Assembly (NCBI GenBank): GCA_036267355.1
Contig: DATAWG010000042.1
Location: 1-64,000, forward strand
Source: Pirellulales bacterium
Lineage (GTDB): Bacteria > Planctomycetota > Planctomycetia > Pirellulales > DATAWG01
Direction: 5' to 3'
DNA: 64,000 bases
The notes beneath the pieces were generated by a model. That model did not search any database. It worked only from the letters and a program-made list of their open reading frames with translations, and had not been told where the DNA came from. A program made the translations under genes and the position numbers. Shown here in pieces: positions 25,725 to 34,896 of the stretch. Within the stretch, counting starts at the first letter, position 1; the number at the start of each line of letters is the position of its first letter.

Positions 25725-26771
25725 TCAAACCGCTTCGGCATGATTCGCATGGCCGAGCGGCGAATCACGGAAATCGCGCGGAAAATGGTCTTCGACGGCG
25801 GCGAGAAATTCCTGCGGCGTGCAAACGCGCGCCACGGCAGCGCGGAAATCGCGGGCCCCGCGGCGACCGTGGGCGTAGCAACAGGCGAATTTTCGCATCA
25901 AAAGCGTTCCCCTCTCGACACCGAAACGGCGGCAAACCAAGTCATAATGGCGAACCAACAGGGCCCGCTCCTCGGCGAGCGTCGGATCGGAAGGGACCGG
26001 TTCGCCCCGCATCGCCGCTTGCGCCTGGCGGAACAGCCAGGGCTTGCCGAGCGCTGCCCGGGCGATCATCACTCCATCGACACCGTAGCCCGCGAACGCC
26101 GCGACCACTTCGTCCGCCGTACTCAGATCGCCATTGCCGATGAGCGGGATTCGCTTCAGGTGTGGTTTGATTTCGGCGATGCGATCCCAATCGGCCTGAC
26201 CTTTAAAAAAATCCTGCGCCGTTCGACCGTGAACCGTTAGCGCCGCGCCGCCTGCCGACTCGACCACCGTTGCCACTTCGATCGCGCGAATCGAACCGCG
26301 GGTGCAGCCGAGGCGGATCTTGGCCGTAACCGGCGTCGGCGCGCAAGCGGCCGCGACTCGTTCGACAATCGCGCCGATCCGTTGCGGTTCGTTTAGCAAA
26401 TAGGAGCCGCTATGCGCTCGTTCGGCCACATCGCGCACCGGACAACCAAAGTTGATATCCACGACGCTGACCTTCAATTCGTGGGCCAGCTTCGCCCCGA
26501 CCGCGGCCAATCGGCCAGGATCATTGTCCCAAATCTGCACCGCCAGCGGACGCGCCTCGTCGGCAACTCCCCATAGCCGGTCGGGCAACTCGCCTTCGGA
26601 TTGTTCGCGGCCCAAAAAACCCTGGGCGCAAACCATCTCGGTCGTCTGCAGCCCCGCCCCGCCGAATTCTCGCACGACCTGCCGATACGCATAGTTCGTG
26701 AACCCGGCCATCGGAGCCTGAAGCACCGGCGGATCGACGACAACCGGGCCAATGCGAAGGGGAGGGTACAT
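25725..26771 (-). CDS. dus: tRNA-dihydrouridine synthase (DusB-like)
   Basis: Reduces uridines in tRNA to dihydrouridine using FMN and NADPH. The 348-residue TIM-barrel protein begins with VLQAPMAGFTNYAYR. The catalytic cysteine is C110 in DINFGCPV. K151 (TAKIRLG), HGRT (181-184) and GNGD (212-215) are the FMN and tRNA-binding positions, followed by GVDGVMIARAALGKPWLF. The DusB loop after the cysteine has a slightly altered SGSYLL. It is followed by the metallopeptidase gene 68 bp away, without functional connection. Confidence 0.94.
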   Translation of the reverse strand: MYPPLRIGPVVVDPPVLQAPMAGFTNYAYRQVVREFGGAGLQTTEMVCAQGFLGREQSEGELPDRLWGVADEARPLAVQIWDNDPGRLAAVGAKLAHELKVSVVDINFGCPVRDVAERAHSGSYLLNEPQRIGAIVERVAAACAPTPVTAKIRLGCTRGSIRAIEVATVVESAGGAALTVHGRTAQDFFKGQADWDRIAEIKPHLKRIPLIGNGDLSTADEVVAAFAGYGVDGVMIARAALGKPWLFRQAQAAMRGEPVPSDPTLAEERALLVRHYDLVCRRFGVERGTLLMRKFACCYAHGRRGARDFRAAVARVCTPQEFLAAVEDHFPRDFRDSPLGHANHAEAV

Positions 26772-26773
26772 GC

Positions 26774-26840
26774 AATGACGAATGAGCTAATGAACGAATG
26801 ACGAAAGAAGGACGATTGCCGAAGCTCGAATGCCTAATGG
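26774..26840. repeat. AATGACGAATG repeat (family D)
   Basis: Degenerate tandem of AATGACGAATG-like units ending GAAGCTCGAATGCCTAATG. Similar tracts: 33377-33430, 33537-33604, 46645-46790 and 54408-54537, often as an inverted pair around about 50-60 bp. Confidence 0.8.
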
Positions 26841-26909
26841 TAACCGCCGGGCTCGCATTTCGTCACGCGTCCTTCGTCGCATTCGCCGGCGTTCGCCAGA
26901 CGCCATTCG

Positions 26910-28349
26910 TCATTTTCCCGCGGCCGGTCCGAACGGATTCGTGGCGTCGCTTGGCGGCGTCGTCGTCGAGGGCGTGATGGTGGTTGGTGTTGCGGGCGTT
27001 GCACCGAATGGCGGTGCAGCAATTGGCGGCGCCGCCGCCGGGCCCGTGCCCGGCGGAATGGTTGCGGGCGGAATGGTTCTCGGCGGAGAAGTTGTTGGGG
27101 ATGGCGCGATTGGGTTAAAGGGGCTGGCCGGCGGAGTCGAGCCGTTGGGGTTCGCGGCGCCATTCGAACCGCTGGTCGGATTCGAGCGCAGGGCAGGGGA
27201 GCCGCCCCCGGTCGCCGCCGTCGCCGGCGCAGGGCGAGCGCCGCGGGGCAGCGCCGGCTCCATGAGCGCATTGCCGCCTGTCGGCCGATCCGCCGGTGGC
27301 ACGCTCGTCGATGCCGGTCCGCTCGAAGCCTTCGATACCGGCTTCAAGCGAATCAGCATGCCGATCACTCGTTCGGTCGGTACACCGGGTTCGACGACCG
27401 TCAAGGCATATTCAGCGATATCGAGGTTATAGTCGCGCACCGAGGCGAGAAACGATCGCCGCTGGCGGCTCAGGTCGGCCTCGCACGTCAACAAATTCTG
27501 CAAGTCGGTTGGGCCTTTGGCGCGAGCATCCTCGGTGGCGTGCACCGCGCTGGCCGCGGCCTGCACGGCGGCAACGTGCGTTTCGATCGCTTCGCGTCGA
27601 ATCGGTAGCGTGCGATCGATGAGCCGCATGCGAGGCGGTGGAACCCGGCCGGCATAAATTGTATCAAAATAAGTGCGATACGCGCCCACAAGCGGCGGAT
27701 CGTCGGTGAGCGGCAGCGGATTCGTCGCCGGAAGATTGAGCAGATCGGCCAATTCTTGCTGCGCAGTGACCGCGCCAAGCTTGGCCTCGAGCAATCGTCC
27801 TTGCGCGCTGGCGCGGGCGGTGGCCAGAATCGTTTGATCCGTTGCGGCAGCTCCGGGAGAAATCTGCTCCAAAGCGTCGGCTTCCTCGACGGCCCAGTTG
27901 TAGTCGCCTTGTGCGGCCGAAAGCTTCCAATAGGCGCGGGCGATGGCAAGTTGGGCCGCACGATTCGCCGCGAAGGGCGCGATCGCCTGCAAAAGCGTCA
28001 ACGGGCTTCCCGCCAGCGGCGATGCCTTCGGAGGCGTCAGCGCGTGGTTCAGCAGATCGGCGGCCGCCATCGATGCGGCCGCGGAAGCAGGATCGACCAG
28101 ATCACTCGCGGCCTTATTCGGATCGCCGGCGGCCACTGAGCCGATCGGTTGGTCGGCCGATGCCGGTCGCACGTTCTTATCGACGATCGTGCCGTGCGAC
28201 GCTGCCGGATCGGTCGCCGCGTCGGAACGGTGGACCATTACCGACTTCGTTCCTTGCAAGGTGTCGGCAGATGCAACCGGATCGGCCGCCATCGATTGCC
28301 CCACCAGCGCACAACTCACGATGAGCGAGATAAAACGAATGCGAACCAT
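26910..28349 (-). CDS. Secreted TolC-like helical protein
   Basis: A 479-residue protein with a signal peptide (about 1-21, ending SMAA). The central part (about 110-330) has the long helices and spacing of outer-membrane efflux proteins (QLAIARAYWKLSAAQGDYNWAVEEADAL, RLLEAKLGAVTAQQELADLLNLP, ADLSRQRRSFLASVRDYNLDIAEYAL), but I cannot see the beta-barrel strands. The last 140 residues are Pro/Gly/Ala/Thr repeats, including the in-frame G-rich 12-mer at 27188. No transporter partner is adjacent. The TolC relation is by pattern, so treat it as probable; function uncertain. Confidence 0.7.
   Translation of the reverse strand: MVRIRFISLIVSCALVGQSMAADPVASADTLQGTKSVMVHRSDAATDPAASHGTIVDKNVRPASADQPIGSVAAGDPNKAASDLVDPASAAASMAAADLLNHALTPPKASPLAGSPLTLLQAIAPFAANRAAQLAIARAYWKLSAAQGDYNWAVEEADALEQISPGAAATDQTILATARASAQGRLLEAKLGAVTAQQELADLLNLPATNPLPLTDDPPLVGAYRTYFDTIYAGRVPPPRMRLIDRTLPIRREAIETHVAAVQAAASAVHATEDARAKGPTDLQNLLTCEADLSRQRRSFLASVRDYNLDIAEYALTVVEPGVPTERVIGMLIRLKPVSKASSGPASTSVPPADRPTGGNALMEPALPRGARPAPATAATGGGSPALRSNPTSGSNGAANPNGSTPPASPFNPIAPSPTTSPPRTIPPATIPPGTGPAAAPPIAAPPFGATPATPTTITPSTTTPPSDATNPFGPAAGK
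27188..27199 (+). repeat. GCAGGGCAGGGG 12-mer, copy 1 (inside a gene)
   Basis: Exact copy in the 3' low-complexity part of the TolC-like gene, translated on the minus strand as part of GSPALRS. Other exact copies: 34759, 42745, 42973, 46447 (plus) and 54235, 56602, 59862 (minus orientation). One-base or two-base variants are at 40324 and 61297. Confidence 0.85.
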
Positions 28350-28578
28350 CGATTTCAAGCTCCCTCGAATGCACGTTTCGCCGCACGACATCGTCGAGCG
28401 GCCTTCCGCTTCATAGCCTGACAGCTTCGCTTGCGCGAGTCAATCCAAACGTGATTGCCGTCGCGGCGAAGCTCAAAAGCTGCGTTGACAGGGTGCGCCC
28501 GCACGATTGCACCAATCGCTACCGCATGCGATAGTTGCTTGCTTCATGGCAAAGTTTAACGCCTGGCGGGGGGCGATT
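28350..28578. other. Divergent intergenic region (229 bp)
   Basis: Holds the promoters of the TolC-like gene (minus) and the MFS gene (plus). I see no clear -35/-10 pair and no repeat of the dispersed families. Confidence 0.4.
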
Positions 28579-29922
28579 ATGACGGCGAATGGCCGACGCG
28601 GCGCTGGCGAAGTTCGACGGTTGGCCGACCTTTCCAGCGAGCAATGGAGATCAGGCATCGCGGCCTGGCTCGGCTGGCTCTTCGACGGCCTCGACATGCA
28701 CTTATACGTGCTCGTCGCGTCGCCGTTCGTTGCAGAATTGATCGGCGCGGGCAGCGAAAAAGACCCGGCAGTCGGATTCTATAGCTCGTGGATTCAGGCC
28801 GCATTCTTGATCGGCTGGGCGCTCGGCGGCGGGCTGTTTGGCTTGGTAGGCGACCGGCTGGGGCGCAGCCGCGCCTTGATGCTCACGATCTCGACCTACG
28901 CCATGTTTACCGGCCTCTCGTTCTTCGCGCAAACGTGGTGGCAGCTTCTCATCTTTCGTTTCTTGGCGGCGCTCGGCATCGGCGGCGAGTGGGCCGTCGG
29001 TGCGACACTGCTATCGGAAACCTGGCCACGGAGTTGGCGGCCCTGGCTGGCGGCGGTGTTGCAGACCGCGGTGAATGTCGGCGTTATGGTGGCGGCGCTC
29101 GTGGCGTTCGTGCTGTCGGGGCCGGGGCGGGAGCGCTATGTGTTTTTGGTGGGCGTGGTGCCGGCGCTATTAGTCGTGTGGATTCGCAAAGCGGTGCCGG
29201 AATCGGCGCAATGGGAGCGCGATAAGGCAGGGGCGGCCGAAGCGGCGCCCCGATTCCGCGAGCTGTTTCGCGGCTCGGTGTGGCGCGTCGGTTCACTGCG
29301 GCGCACAACGGTGCTGACGTTGACGGTCTGTGCCTTGTCGCTCTCGGCCCATTGGGCGTTTCTCTTTTGGTTCGTGCAATACATGCGGAATCTGCCGGAT
29401 CTGAATTCCTGGGACGACGGGGCGAAGGGGCATTTCGTCGCCCAGATGTATTGGCTCGTCATCGGCATATCGATTTTCGGCAACTTCTTCGCGGCGTGGC
29501 TCGCTCGCTGGCTGAAATATCGGCGAGCGATCGCGCTATTGTGCTTGTGCTACGGCATCGCGATGGTGGTCACGTTCGGCGTAGCGCGCCTGCACGATCA
29601 ACTGTGGATCGGCTTCACCGCCATCGGGATCTGCCAAGGAGTGTTCGCGCTGTTCACGATGTATTTGCCTCCGCTGTTTCCGACGCTGCTGCGAACGACC
29701 GGCGCCGGATTCTGCTACAACATCAGCCGCATCGCCGCGGGACTGGGCACCGTCGCCTTCGGATTGTCGGCCCCCAACGGCGACCACCGCCTGGCGCTGT
29801 TTTACGCCGGCTTTCTATTCTTTCCCGCCGCGGCGGTCGCCTGGATTTTGCCCGACATTTCGGACGAGCAAGGCGAGCCGCTCTCGCCGGTCAGACGAGA
29901 ACAAGTCGAGTTGGTGGACTAG
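28579..29922 (+). CDS. MFS transporter
   Basis: A 447-residue major facilitator with about twelve membrane helices. The N-terminal half has the sugar/acid-transporter style signature GWLFDGLDMHLYVL and the loop 2-3 motif GLVGDRLGRSRAL; LGIGGEWAVGATLLSETWP follows helix 4 and recalls the aromatic acid:H+ symporter (AAHS/SHS) group. C-terminal helices end near AAAVAWILP. The ATG at 28579 follows a GGGGGG stretch and is preferred to two earlier Met codons. Substrate cannot be read from sequence; a dicarboxylate, sugar or aromatic acid is possible. It is followed by fur but is not coupled to it. Confidence 0.92.
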   Translation: MTANGRRGAGEVRRLADLSSEQWRSGIAAWLGWLFDGLDMHLYVLVASPFVAELIGAGSEKDPAVGFYSSWIQAAFLIGWALGGGLFGLVGDRLGRSRALMLTISTYAMFTGLSFFAQTWWQLLIFRFLAALGIGGEWAVGATLLSETWPRSWRPWLAAVLQTAVNVGVMVAALVAFVLSGPGRERYVFLVGVVPALLVVWIRKAVPESAQWERDKAGAAEAAPRFRELFRGSVWRVGSLRRTTVLTLTVCALSLSAHWAFLFWFVQYMRNLPDLNSWDDGAKGHFVAQMYWLVIGISIFGNFFAAWLARWLKYRRAIALLCLCYGIAMVVTFGVARLHDQLWIGFTAIGICQGVFALFTMYLPPLFPTLLRTTGAGFCYNISRIAAGLGTVAFGLSAPNGDHRLALFYAGFLFFPAAAVAWILPDISDEQGEPLSPVRREQVELVD

Positions 29923-30028
29923 GTGGACTAAGCGCAGTGCGGTTCGCCCTCTTGCTTCGGCCGAGCCATTATCTAGAATCATTATTGATTTCAGAGGTGT
30001 TTTCTTACGCGTTCGAGAGTGCGGATTT

Positions 30029-30529
30029 ATGGCGCAGGAATTTTCGCTGGGCACGGTCGAGGTTGCCCTTTCGCCGCTCGAGCGGTTCGAGGAGTTCTTG
30101 CAGAGCCGGGGCAAGCGGATTACCGTGCAGCGGCGGATCATCGTGCAGCAGGTCGCGCAGCGACACGAACACTTTGACGCCGATCAATTGCTGGCCGACC
30201 TGACCAAAACGGCCGAGCATCGCAAAGTGAGCCGGCCCACGGTTTATCGCACGCTGGCCGAGATGACCGAGGCCGGGCTATTGCGGAAAATGGACCTCTC
30301 CGGCCGGGCCGTTTACGAACACGATTACGGCTATCCGCAGCACGATCATCTTTATTGCCAGCAGTGCCACAAGCTGATCGAATTCTCGAGCGACGATCTG
30401 CTGAAGCTGCGCGACGCCGTGGCCCGCGAACATCAATTTCGAGTGCTCGGCCATCGACTGATCATCACCGGCCAATGCGCCGATTGCCGCCGATCGCGGC
30501 AAGCGAACCGCCGGCTGGAATTGGTGTAG
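30029..30529 (+). CDS. fur: Fur-family transcriptional regulator
   Basis: A metal-dependent repressor of 166 residues. The winged helix (about 15-95) has KVSRPTVYRTLAEMTEAGLLRK as recognition helix. The dimerisation domain carries HDHLYC (H105, H107, C110), C113, and C150/C153 in GQCADC, so both the HxH regulatory site and a structural zinc site of two CxxC pairs are present. This fits Fur/Zur or PerR-like proteins; the exact metal cannot be told. It is a single gene. Its promoter region is 106 bp long after the MFS stop. Confidence 0.93.
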   Translation: MAQEFSLGTVEVALSPLERFEEFLQSRGKRITVQRRIIVQQVAQRHEHFDADQLLADLTKTAEHRKVSRPTVYRTLAEMTEAGLLRKMDLSGRAVYEHDYGYPQHDHLYCQQCHKLIEFSSDDLLKLRDAVAREHQFRVLGHRLIITGQCADCRRSRQANRRLELV

Positions 30530-30532
30530 GTC

Positions 30533-30548
30533 AGGCTTTCCAGCCTGA
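30533..30548. repeat. Small hairpin right after fur
   Basis: CAGGCT-TTCC-AGCCTG, perfect 6-bp arms, three bases past the fur stop. No T-run; may stabilise the 3' end. Confidence 0.5.
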
Positions 30549-30582
30549 GAATGTCGCTCCCGTCGTTTGGTGGTTGCACGGA

Positions 30583-30698
30583 TGTGTGCCACTGGCAAGC
30601 GAAGTCGGCCAGCGGTGGCGCTACAGCGGCCGATCCCTTCACTCTTGGGTCAGGTCGCGGCTCGGCAAGGGGAGACTGCGCTTGCCCGTGGCACATGC
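30583..30698. repeat. Inverted repeat in the fur/HEAT convergent gap
   Basis: GTGTGCCACTGGCAAGCG on the left and CGCTTGCCCGTGGCACATG on the right, with about 77 bp between. Together with the hairpin at 30533 it fills this gap. Another palindrome family, single copy in this window. Confidence 0.75.
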
Positions 30699-30722
30699 CG
30701 ATTGCATGCGTTTGTTGGACGG

Positions 30723-31922
30723 TTATAGACCGTCGGGCCTTAACGGTGGCAAACCTTTGATATACGCCTCGTCACCGGTTATTTGGCGCAGGGCTTGGCC
30801 CGCGCGATGGCAAACGCGTTCGCCACTTTCGGAGCCTCGGATCTCGGCCATGTCGGTTTGCAGTTTTTTCAGCGGGTCAACTGCTTCCTTCGCCGCGTGG
30901 CCCAAATGCCCAAGCGATTCGGCGGCGTTGCCGCGAACGTTCGGATCGCGATCGTCCAGCAGCTTGAGCAGCATGGGAATCGCCTCGGTACCCAGTCGCG
31001 ACAGAAGGTTGGCATTCGCCCGACGGAATTCTTCGTCGCTGCCCATCAGCTTGAGCAATTCGACCTGAAAAGCCGTGGCGTTGTTCCGCGTGAGAAGCGC
31101 TTCCGCGGAGGCATGGCGGACGCCTGGGTCTTGATTTTCAAGCAATTTTCTGCCGACATTCGCGGGGATTCCAGAACCCAGCCCGATCAGCCCCATTGCG
31201 GCGTCTGTGCGAATTTGGGGGTTGGCGTCATTGAGCAAGGATTTGAATTTCGACACTGCGTACAAAGGGGTTGTAGTCGGGTCGGCGCCCATGTAGCTCC
31301 CCTGGAAAGTTGCAAGCACCGCCCGGCGAACGTCGGTGTTCTTGTCGTCGACCAGGGCGAACAACGCCGCGACAGCCTTCGGGCCGGCGGTGCGGAGGGC
31401 GATGGCCGCTTCGCGCCGCGCTTGCGCCGATTTATCCTCCCTGACCCGTTCGAGCAGTTTGGGAATTGCCGGTTCGGCGGCGCTTCCACGAAAGGTCAAA
31501 GCCCCTGCTGCGGCGCCTCGAACTCGGTCGTCGCTATCGCCCAACAATTCGATGTAACGCGGAATTAGCGAGGTTGTCGCCTGCTTGTCGATCCAATTGC
31601 TCGAAATGATCGCTTGCCGGCGCAGCGACGCGTCGGGATCCTTCATCGCTGTCACCAGCGGCGGCACAATCTCGTCGGAGAGCCAGCGAACCCGCGATTC
31701 CTTGTCCGTACGGTGCGAGCGGGTCCAACGAATTCCGATTCCCTGCAAGGCGGCAATGGCTTGGCGGCGCTCGGCTACCGAAAACCGAGGCTGAACTCGG
31801 GTCTTCCATTCGGCGAGACCGATTCCTTGGTAGCTCGTGTCGTCGGGATTGGCGGCGGCGAGGGCCGGAATCGCCATTGCTACGATCGGCAGAAGCAGCA
31901 GCGACGCGGTGCGTCTTTTCAC
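30723..31922 (-). CDS. Secreted HEAT-repeat protein
   Basis: A 399-residue protein starting at a GTG with AGGAG eight bases upstream. A signal peptide (about 1-23, ending LAAANP) is followed by about eight HEAT-like repeats from residue 80 on, each with the D-x-x-V/I-R-x-x-A-A pattern (DPDASLRRQAIISS, DSDDRVRGAAAGAL, NTDVRRAVLATF, DPGVRHASAEAL, DPNVRGNAAESLG). These form a superhelical protein-binding scaffold. Such proteins are abundant in planctomycete exoproteomes. Partner unknown. Confidence 0.88.
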   Translation of the reverse strand: MKRRTASLLLLPIVAMAIPALAAANPDDTSYQGIGLAEWKTRVQPRFSVAERRQAIAALQGIGIRWTRSHRTDKESRVRWLSDEIVPPLVTAMKDPDASLRRQAIISSNWIDKQATTSLIPRYIELLGDSDDRVRGAAAGALTFRGSAAEPAIPKLLERVREDKSAQARREAAIALRTAGPKAVAALFALVDDKNTDVRRAVLATFQGSYMGADPTTTPLYAVSKFKSLLNDANPQIRTDAAMGLIGLGSGIPANVGRKLLENQDPGVRHASAEALLTRNNATAFQVELLKLMGSDEEFRRANANLLSRLGTEAIPMLLKLLDDRDPNVRGNAAESLGHLGHAAKEAVDPLKKLQTDMAEIRGSESGERVCHRAGQALRQITGDEAYIKGLPPLRPDGL

Positions 31923-31937
31923 GGCACGACTCCTTGC

Positions 31938-33362
31938 TTATACATGCACGTGTGCAGATTGCTTCAGTGCCGCCGCGTGACGTCCACGGATCGGTTCGAC
32001 CACTTCGGTCAAGAATTCGTCGACCTGCTGTGGGGCGCGACCGACGAAACCCGCGGGGTCGAGCGATTTTTTAAGATCGACTTTCGCAAACAGCGGGTCG
32101 GAGGCCAAGCGGTCTAACAAGTCGTTGGCGCGGCCGCGATCTTTCACTTCGGCCGCTGCCGCTTGGCTGTGCCGGCGGATTTGTTCGTGCAGCGATTGCC
32201 GGTCGCCGCCGGCCGCGACGGCCGCCATCAAGATATTTTCCGTCGCCATGAAGGGGAGTTCTTCCGCCAAATGCCGGGCGACTACTTGCGGATACACGAC
32301 CATTCCCGAAGCGATATTCTGATACAGGATCAATATCGCATCCACGGCCAGAAACGCTTGTGGCAACACCAGGCGGCGGTTGGCGCTGTCGTCGAGCGTG
32401 CGCTCGAGCCATTGCGTGCCGGCGGTTGCAGCGGCACTGGTTTCGAGGCTGGCGACGAATCGGCCCAAGCCGCAAATTCGCTCGGCGCGCATCGGGTTTC
32501 GCTTGTAGGCCATCGCCGAGGAGCCGATCTGGTCGGCCTCGAACGGTTCTTCCAATTCCTTGCGACCGGCCAACAGCCGCAGATCGGTGGCCGCCTTTTG
32601 CGCGCTTTGCGCGACGCCGGAAAGAGCCGCCAGGATTTGCGAATCGATCTTTCGCGAATAGGTCTGCCCAGTGACGGGGTAGGTGTCGTCGAAACCGATT
32701 TTTTTCGCCACGCGAGCTTCGAGTTCGCGCACTTTCGCATGATCGCCGCCAAACAGTTGCAAAAAGCTGGCTTGCGTGCCGGTGGTTCCCTTCAGCCCTC
32801 GGGCCTTGAGCGCCGCGATGCGGACCTCGACTTCTTGCAAGTCGAGCACCAAATCGTAGGCCCAAAGGCAGGCCCGCTTGCCCACAGTCGTCGGCTGGGC
32901 GGGCTGGAAATGCGTAAACGCGAGGCAGGGCAGATCGCGCCATTCTTTGGCAAACGCCGCCAGCCGATCGATCACCGCCGCCAGTCGGCCGGCCACGAGC
33001 CGCAAGCCGTCTCGCATCAGCAGCAGATCGGTGTTGTCGGTGACGTAGCAACTCGTGGCGCCGAGATGAATGATGCCGCGCGCTTCGGGACACGCATCGC
33101 CATAGGCATGCACATGGGCCATCACATCATGCCGCAGTTTCCGCTCATAACGATCGGCGGCGGCAAAGTCGATATCGTCGACCCGCTGACGTAGCTGCAC
33201 AATCTGGGCTGCCGAAATATTCAGCCCCAATTCGGCCTCGGCTTCGGCCAGCGCCACCCAAAGCTGCCGCCACGTGCGAAATTTTTTCTGGGCGCCCCAT
33301 AGCGCGCTCATTTCGGTGGAAGCGTAGCGGTGGGTCAGAGGGTTTTCGTAATGTTCGTGCAC
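31938..33362 (-). CDS. purB: Adenylosuccinate lyase
   Basis: Catalyses two fumarate-releasing steps of purine synthesis (SAICAR to AICAR, adenylosuccinate to AMP). The 474-residue protein has the superfamily signature [12 protein letters not shown] (280-291) with the catalytic serine in the mobile loop. HLGATS (99-104) and TH with H151 ([12 protein letters not shown]) supply the other active-site parts. Length and the KFRTWRQLW start resemble the eukaryotic-like long PurB group. The start is GTG at 33362. The gene lies between family D repeats and the HEAT gene, not in a purine operon. Confidence 0.96.
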   Translation of the reverse strand: MHEHYENPLTHRYASTEMSALWGAQKKFRTWRQLWVALAEAEAELGLNISAAQIVQLRQRVDDIDFAAADRYERKLRHDVMAHVHAYGDACPEARGIIHLGATSCYVTDNTDLLLMRDGLRLVAGRLAAVIDRLAAFAKEWRDLPCLAFTHFQPAQPTTVGKRACLWAYDLVLDLQEVEVRIAALKARGLKGTTGTQASFLQLFGGDHAKVRELEARVAKKIGFDDTYPVTGQTYSRKIDSQILAALSGVAQSAQKAATDLRLLAGRKELEEPFEADQIGSSAMAYKRNPMRAERICGLGRFVASLETSAAATAGTQWLERTLDDSANRRLVLPQAFLAVDAILILYQNIASGMVVYPQVVARHLAEELPFMATENILMAAVAAGGDRQSLHEQIRRHSQAAAAEVKDRGRANDLLDRLASDPLFAKVDLKKSLDPAGFVGRAPQQVDEFLTEVVEPIRGRHAAALKQSAHVHV

Positions 33363-33376
33363 AGTGGCTTGAACGA

Positions 33377-33430
33377 CGAAGGACTAATGACAAATGTCTA
33401 AAGAATGACGAATGTCGAAGCACGAATGAC
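33377..33430. repeat. Family D repeat tract
   Basis: AATGACAAATGTCTAAAGAATGACGAATG-like series; the inverted counterpart is at 33537-33604, so the two flank the purB/holA gap of about 100 bp as an inverted pair. Confidence 0.8.
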
Positions 33431-33536
33431 TGGAACCGGTTTCAAACGCGCCTGCGGACAGGGGACACCCCGACGGTTTGGAGCGAATTATCAATTGTAA
33501 CCGAAAACCGTGCGAACCCAAGCCGGACGACGCCCG

Positions 33537-33604
33537 TTCGTTGTTCATTTAGTCATTCGTGCTTCCTCATGCTTTAGACATTCGTCATTCGACATTAGAC
33601 ATTT
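33537..33604. repeat. Family D repeat tract, inverted
   Basis: CATTCGTCATTCGACATTAG-like series, reverse complement of the tract at 33377. It overlaps the last few codons of holA. Confidence 0.8.
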
Positions 33605-34695
33605 GCCCCGCGCTTCATTCGCACGATGAGCGTTTCCAGCATCAGCCGGGCCCGATCCGGCGACGAACTGCTGCCTTTAAGCGCCAGGTCGGCTTCGAGC
33701 AGCCAATCGTAGAGCTTGGCGGCGCGGCGGACTCCCAGTTGGCGGAGTTGGGCCTCGGCTTTGTCCATTGCCTTGGGCCATTTGCTCACGCCGGCTTCTT
33801 CCAGCGCCTGCCGGATTTGCGGCTTGCGGCCCTCGGCTTGAGTGTTGCGTACAATCCGGGTCGCGGCCGCCAATCGACGCAATGGCGAGGCCATCTGGGC
33901 CAACAGGCCGATCGGGTTTTCGCCCGCCAGAATAAGTCGGTCGAGTTGCACCAGTGCCGCTCGGGCGTCGCCTGCCGCGGCAGCGTCGATCATTTCCCAA
34001 GCCGTTTTGGCTCGCCAGCCGCCAACCGATTGCTCGATCAATTGCAACGGGATGGGGGCGAGATTTTTCTTTTCGCCGGATTCGCCCGCTGGGGCCGCGA
34101 GCAGCGACAGTTTGGCCGTTTCCTGATCGAGCCGGCCCATTTGCGGCCCGACGATTTCCAAAAGCCGCTCGGCGGCTGCGGCGGCAAACGCCGCGTGATA
34201 AACCCGTTGCGCTCGCTCGCGAATCCACGCCAGAATTTCTTCCTCGCCGGGCACGTGGCAATCAATCTGCAGGCCCGTCTCGGCCAATTGCTTGAACAGC
34301 CGCGTGGTGGCCGGCCATGTGTCGACCTCGAGCACCAGCACGCCCGTGCGCTTCGGATTGGCCGTATAATCTTCCAGTTCCGGCCGGTAGCGGCTAACGA
34401 AAGTATCCGCCTCGTTGACGATGACCATTCGCCGTCCGCCGCCGAACAGCGCGACCGTTGCCAGTTCGTCGAAGAGCGTTCGCGGCTCGACGTCGTCTCC
34501 CTCGAATGCCCGGAAGCAAAATTCCGCGTCGCCGCTGCCGAGCACGGCATTGCGCAGCGAATCGAGTGCCTGGGCTTTCAAGAATGGCTCATCGCCGAAC
34601 AGCACGCAAATCGGCCGCGGCGGAATTTCCGCGGTCCGCGCCAAATAGCGCAGCGCGGGCATTGCCTTGGAATCGGAAGTTTTCGATTTGGCCAT
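33595..34695 (-). CDS. holA: DNA polymerase III subunit delta
   Basis: The clamp-loader delta subunit that opens the beta clamp. The 366-residue protein shows HolA features: PICVLFGDEPFLKAQALDSLRNAVL near the start, FDELATVALFGGGRRMVIVNEAD, GVLVLEVDTWPATTRLFKQL, and C-terminal ENPIGLLAQMASPLRRLAAATRI. Identity to model HolA is low, as usual for this family, but order and length fit. ATG 34695 is chosen; the longer frame starts in a family B repeat. It is not linked to leuS or other common neighbours. Confidence 0.88.
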   Translation of the reverse strand: MAKSKTSDSKAMPALRYLARTAEIPPRPICVLFGDEPFLKAQALDSLRNAVLGSGDAEFCFRAFEGDDVEPRTLFDELATVALFGGGRRMVIVNEADTFVSRYRPELEDYTANPKRTGVLVLEVDTWPATTRLFKQLAETGLQIDCHVPGEEEILAWIRERAQRVYHAAFAAAAAERLLEIVGPQMGRLDQETAKLSLLAAPAGESGEKKNLAPIPLQLIEQSVGGWRAKTAWEMIDAAAAGDARAALVQLDRLILAGENPIGLLAQMASPLRRLAAATRIVRNTQAEGRKPQIRQALEEAGVSKWPKAMDKAEAQLRQLGVRRAAKLYDWLLEADLALKGSSSSPDRARLMLETLIVRMKRGANV

Positions 34696-34758
34696 CGTAG
34701 GACGCTGAGGCGAGGTAATCGGTGGTCGAAAATAGAACGTCGCCAATATACCGTGGCG

Positions 34759-34770
34759 GCAGGGCAGGGG
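34759..34770 (+). repeat. GCAGGGCAGGGG 12-mer, copy 2 (intergenic)
   Basis: Exact copy, followed by GG, 19 bp before a family B palindrome and upstream of holA. Confidence 0.85.
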
Positions 34771-34788
34771 GGAGGCGCCGCGGACAAA

Positions 34789-34854
34789 CGCGCGAAACCG
34801 CAAGCGCGCATCCACTGCCAAACCGTAAATTCGCACACTTGCGGTTTCGCGCGT
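34789..34854. repeat. Palindromic repeat, family B
   Basis: Arms ACGCGCGAAACCGCAAGCGCGC and ACACTTGCGGTTTCGCGCGT with about 27 bp between; in the gap between holA and the Ig-like protein gene. Confidence 0.88.
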
Positions 34855-34896
34855 CTGAATCCGTCGCGACCGCCAAGCAGCCGCGAGCTCGCCGGT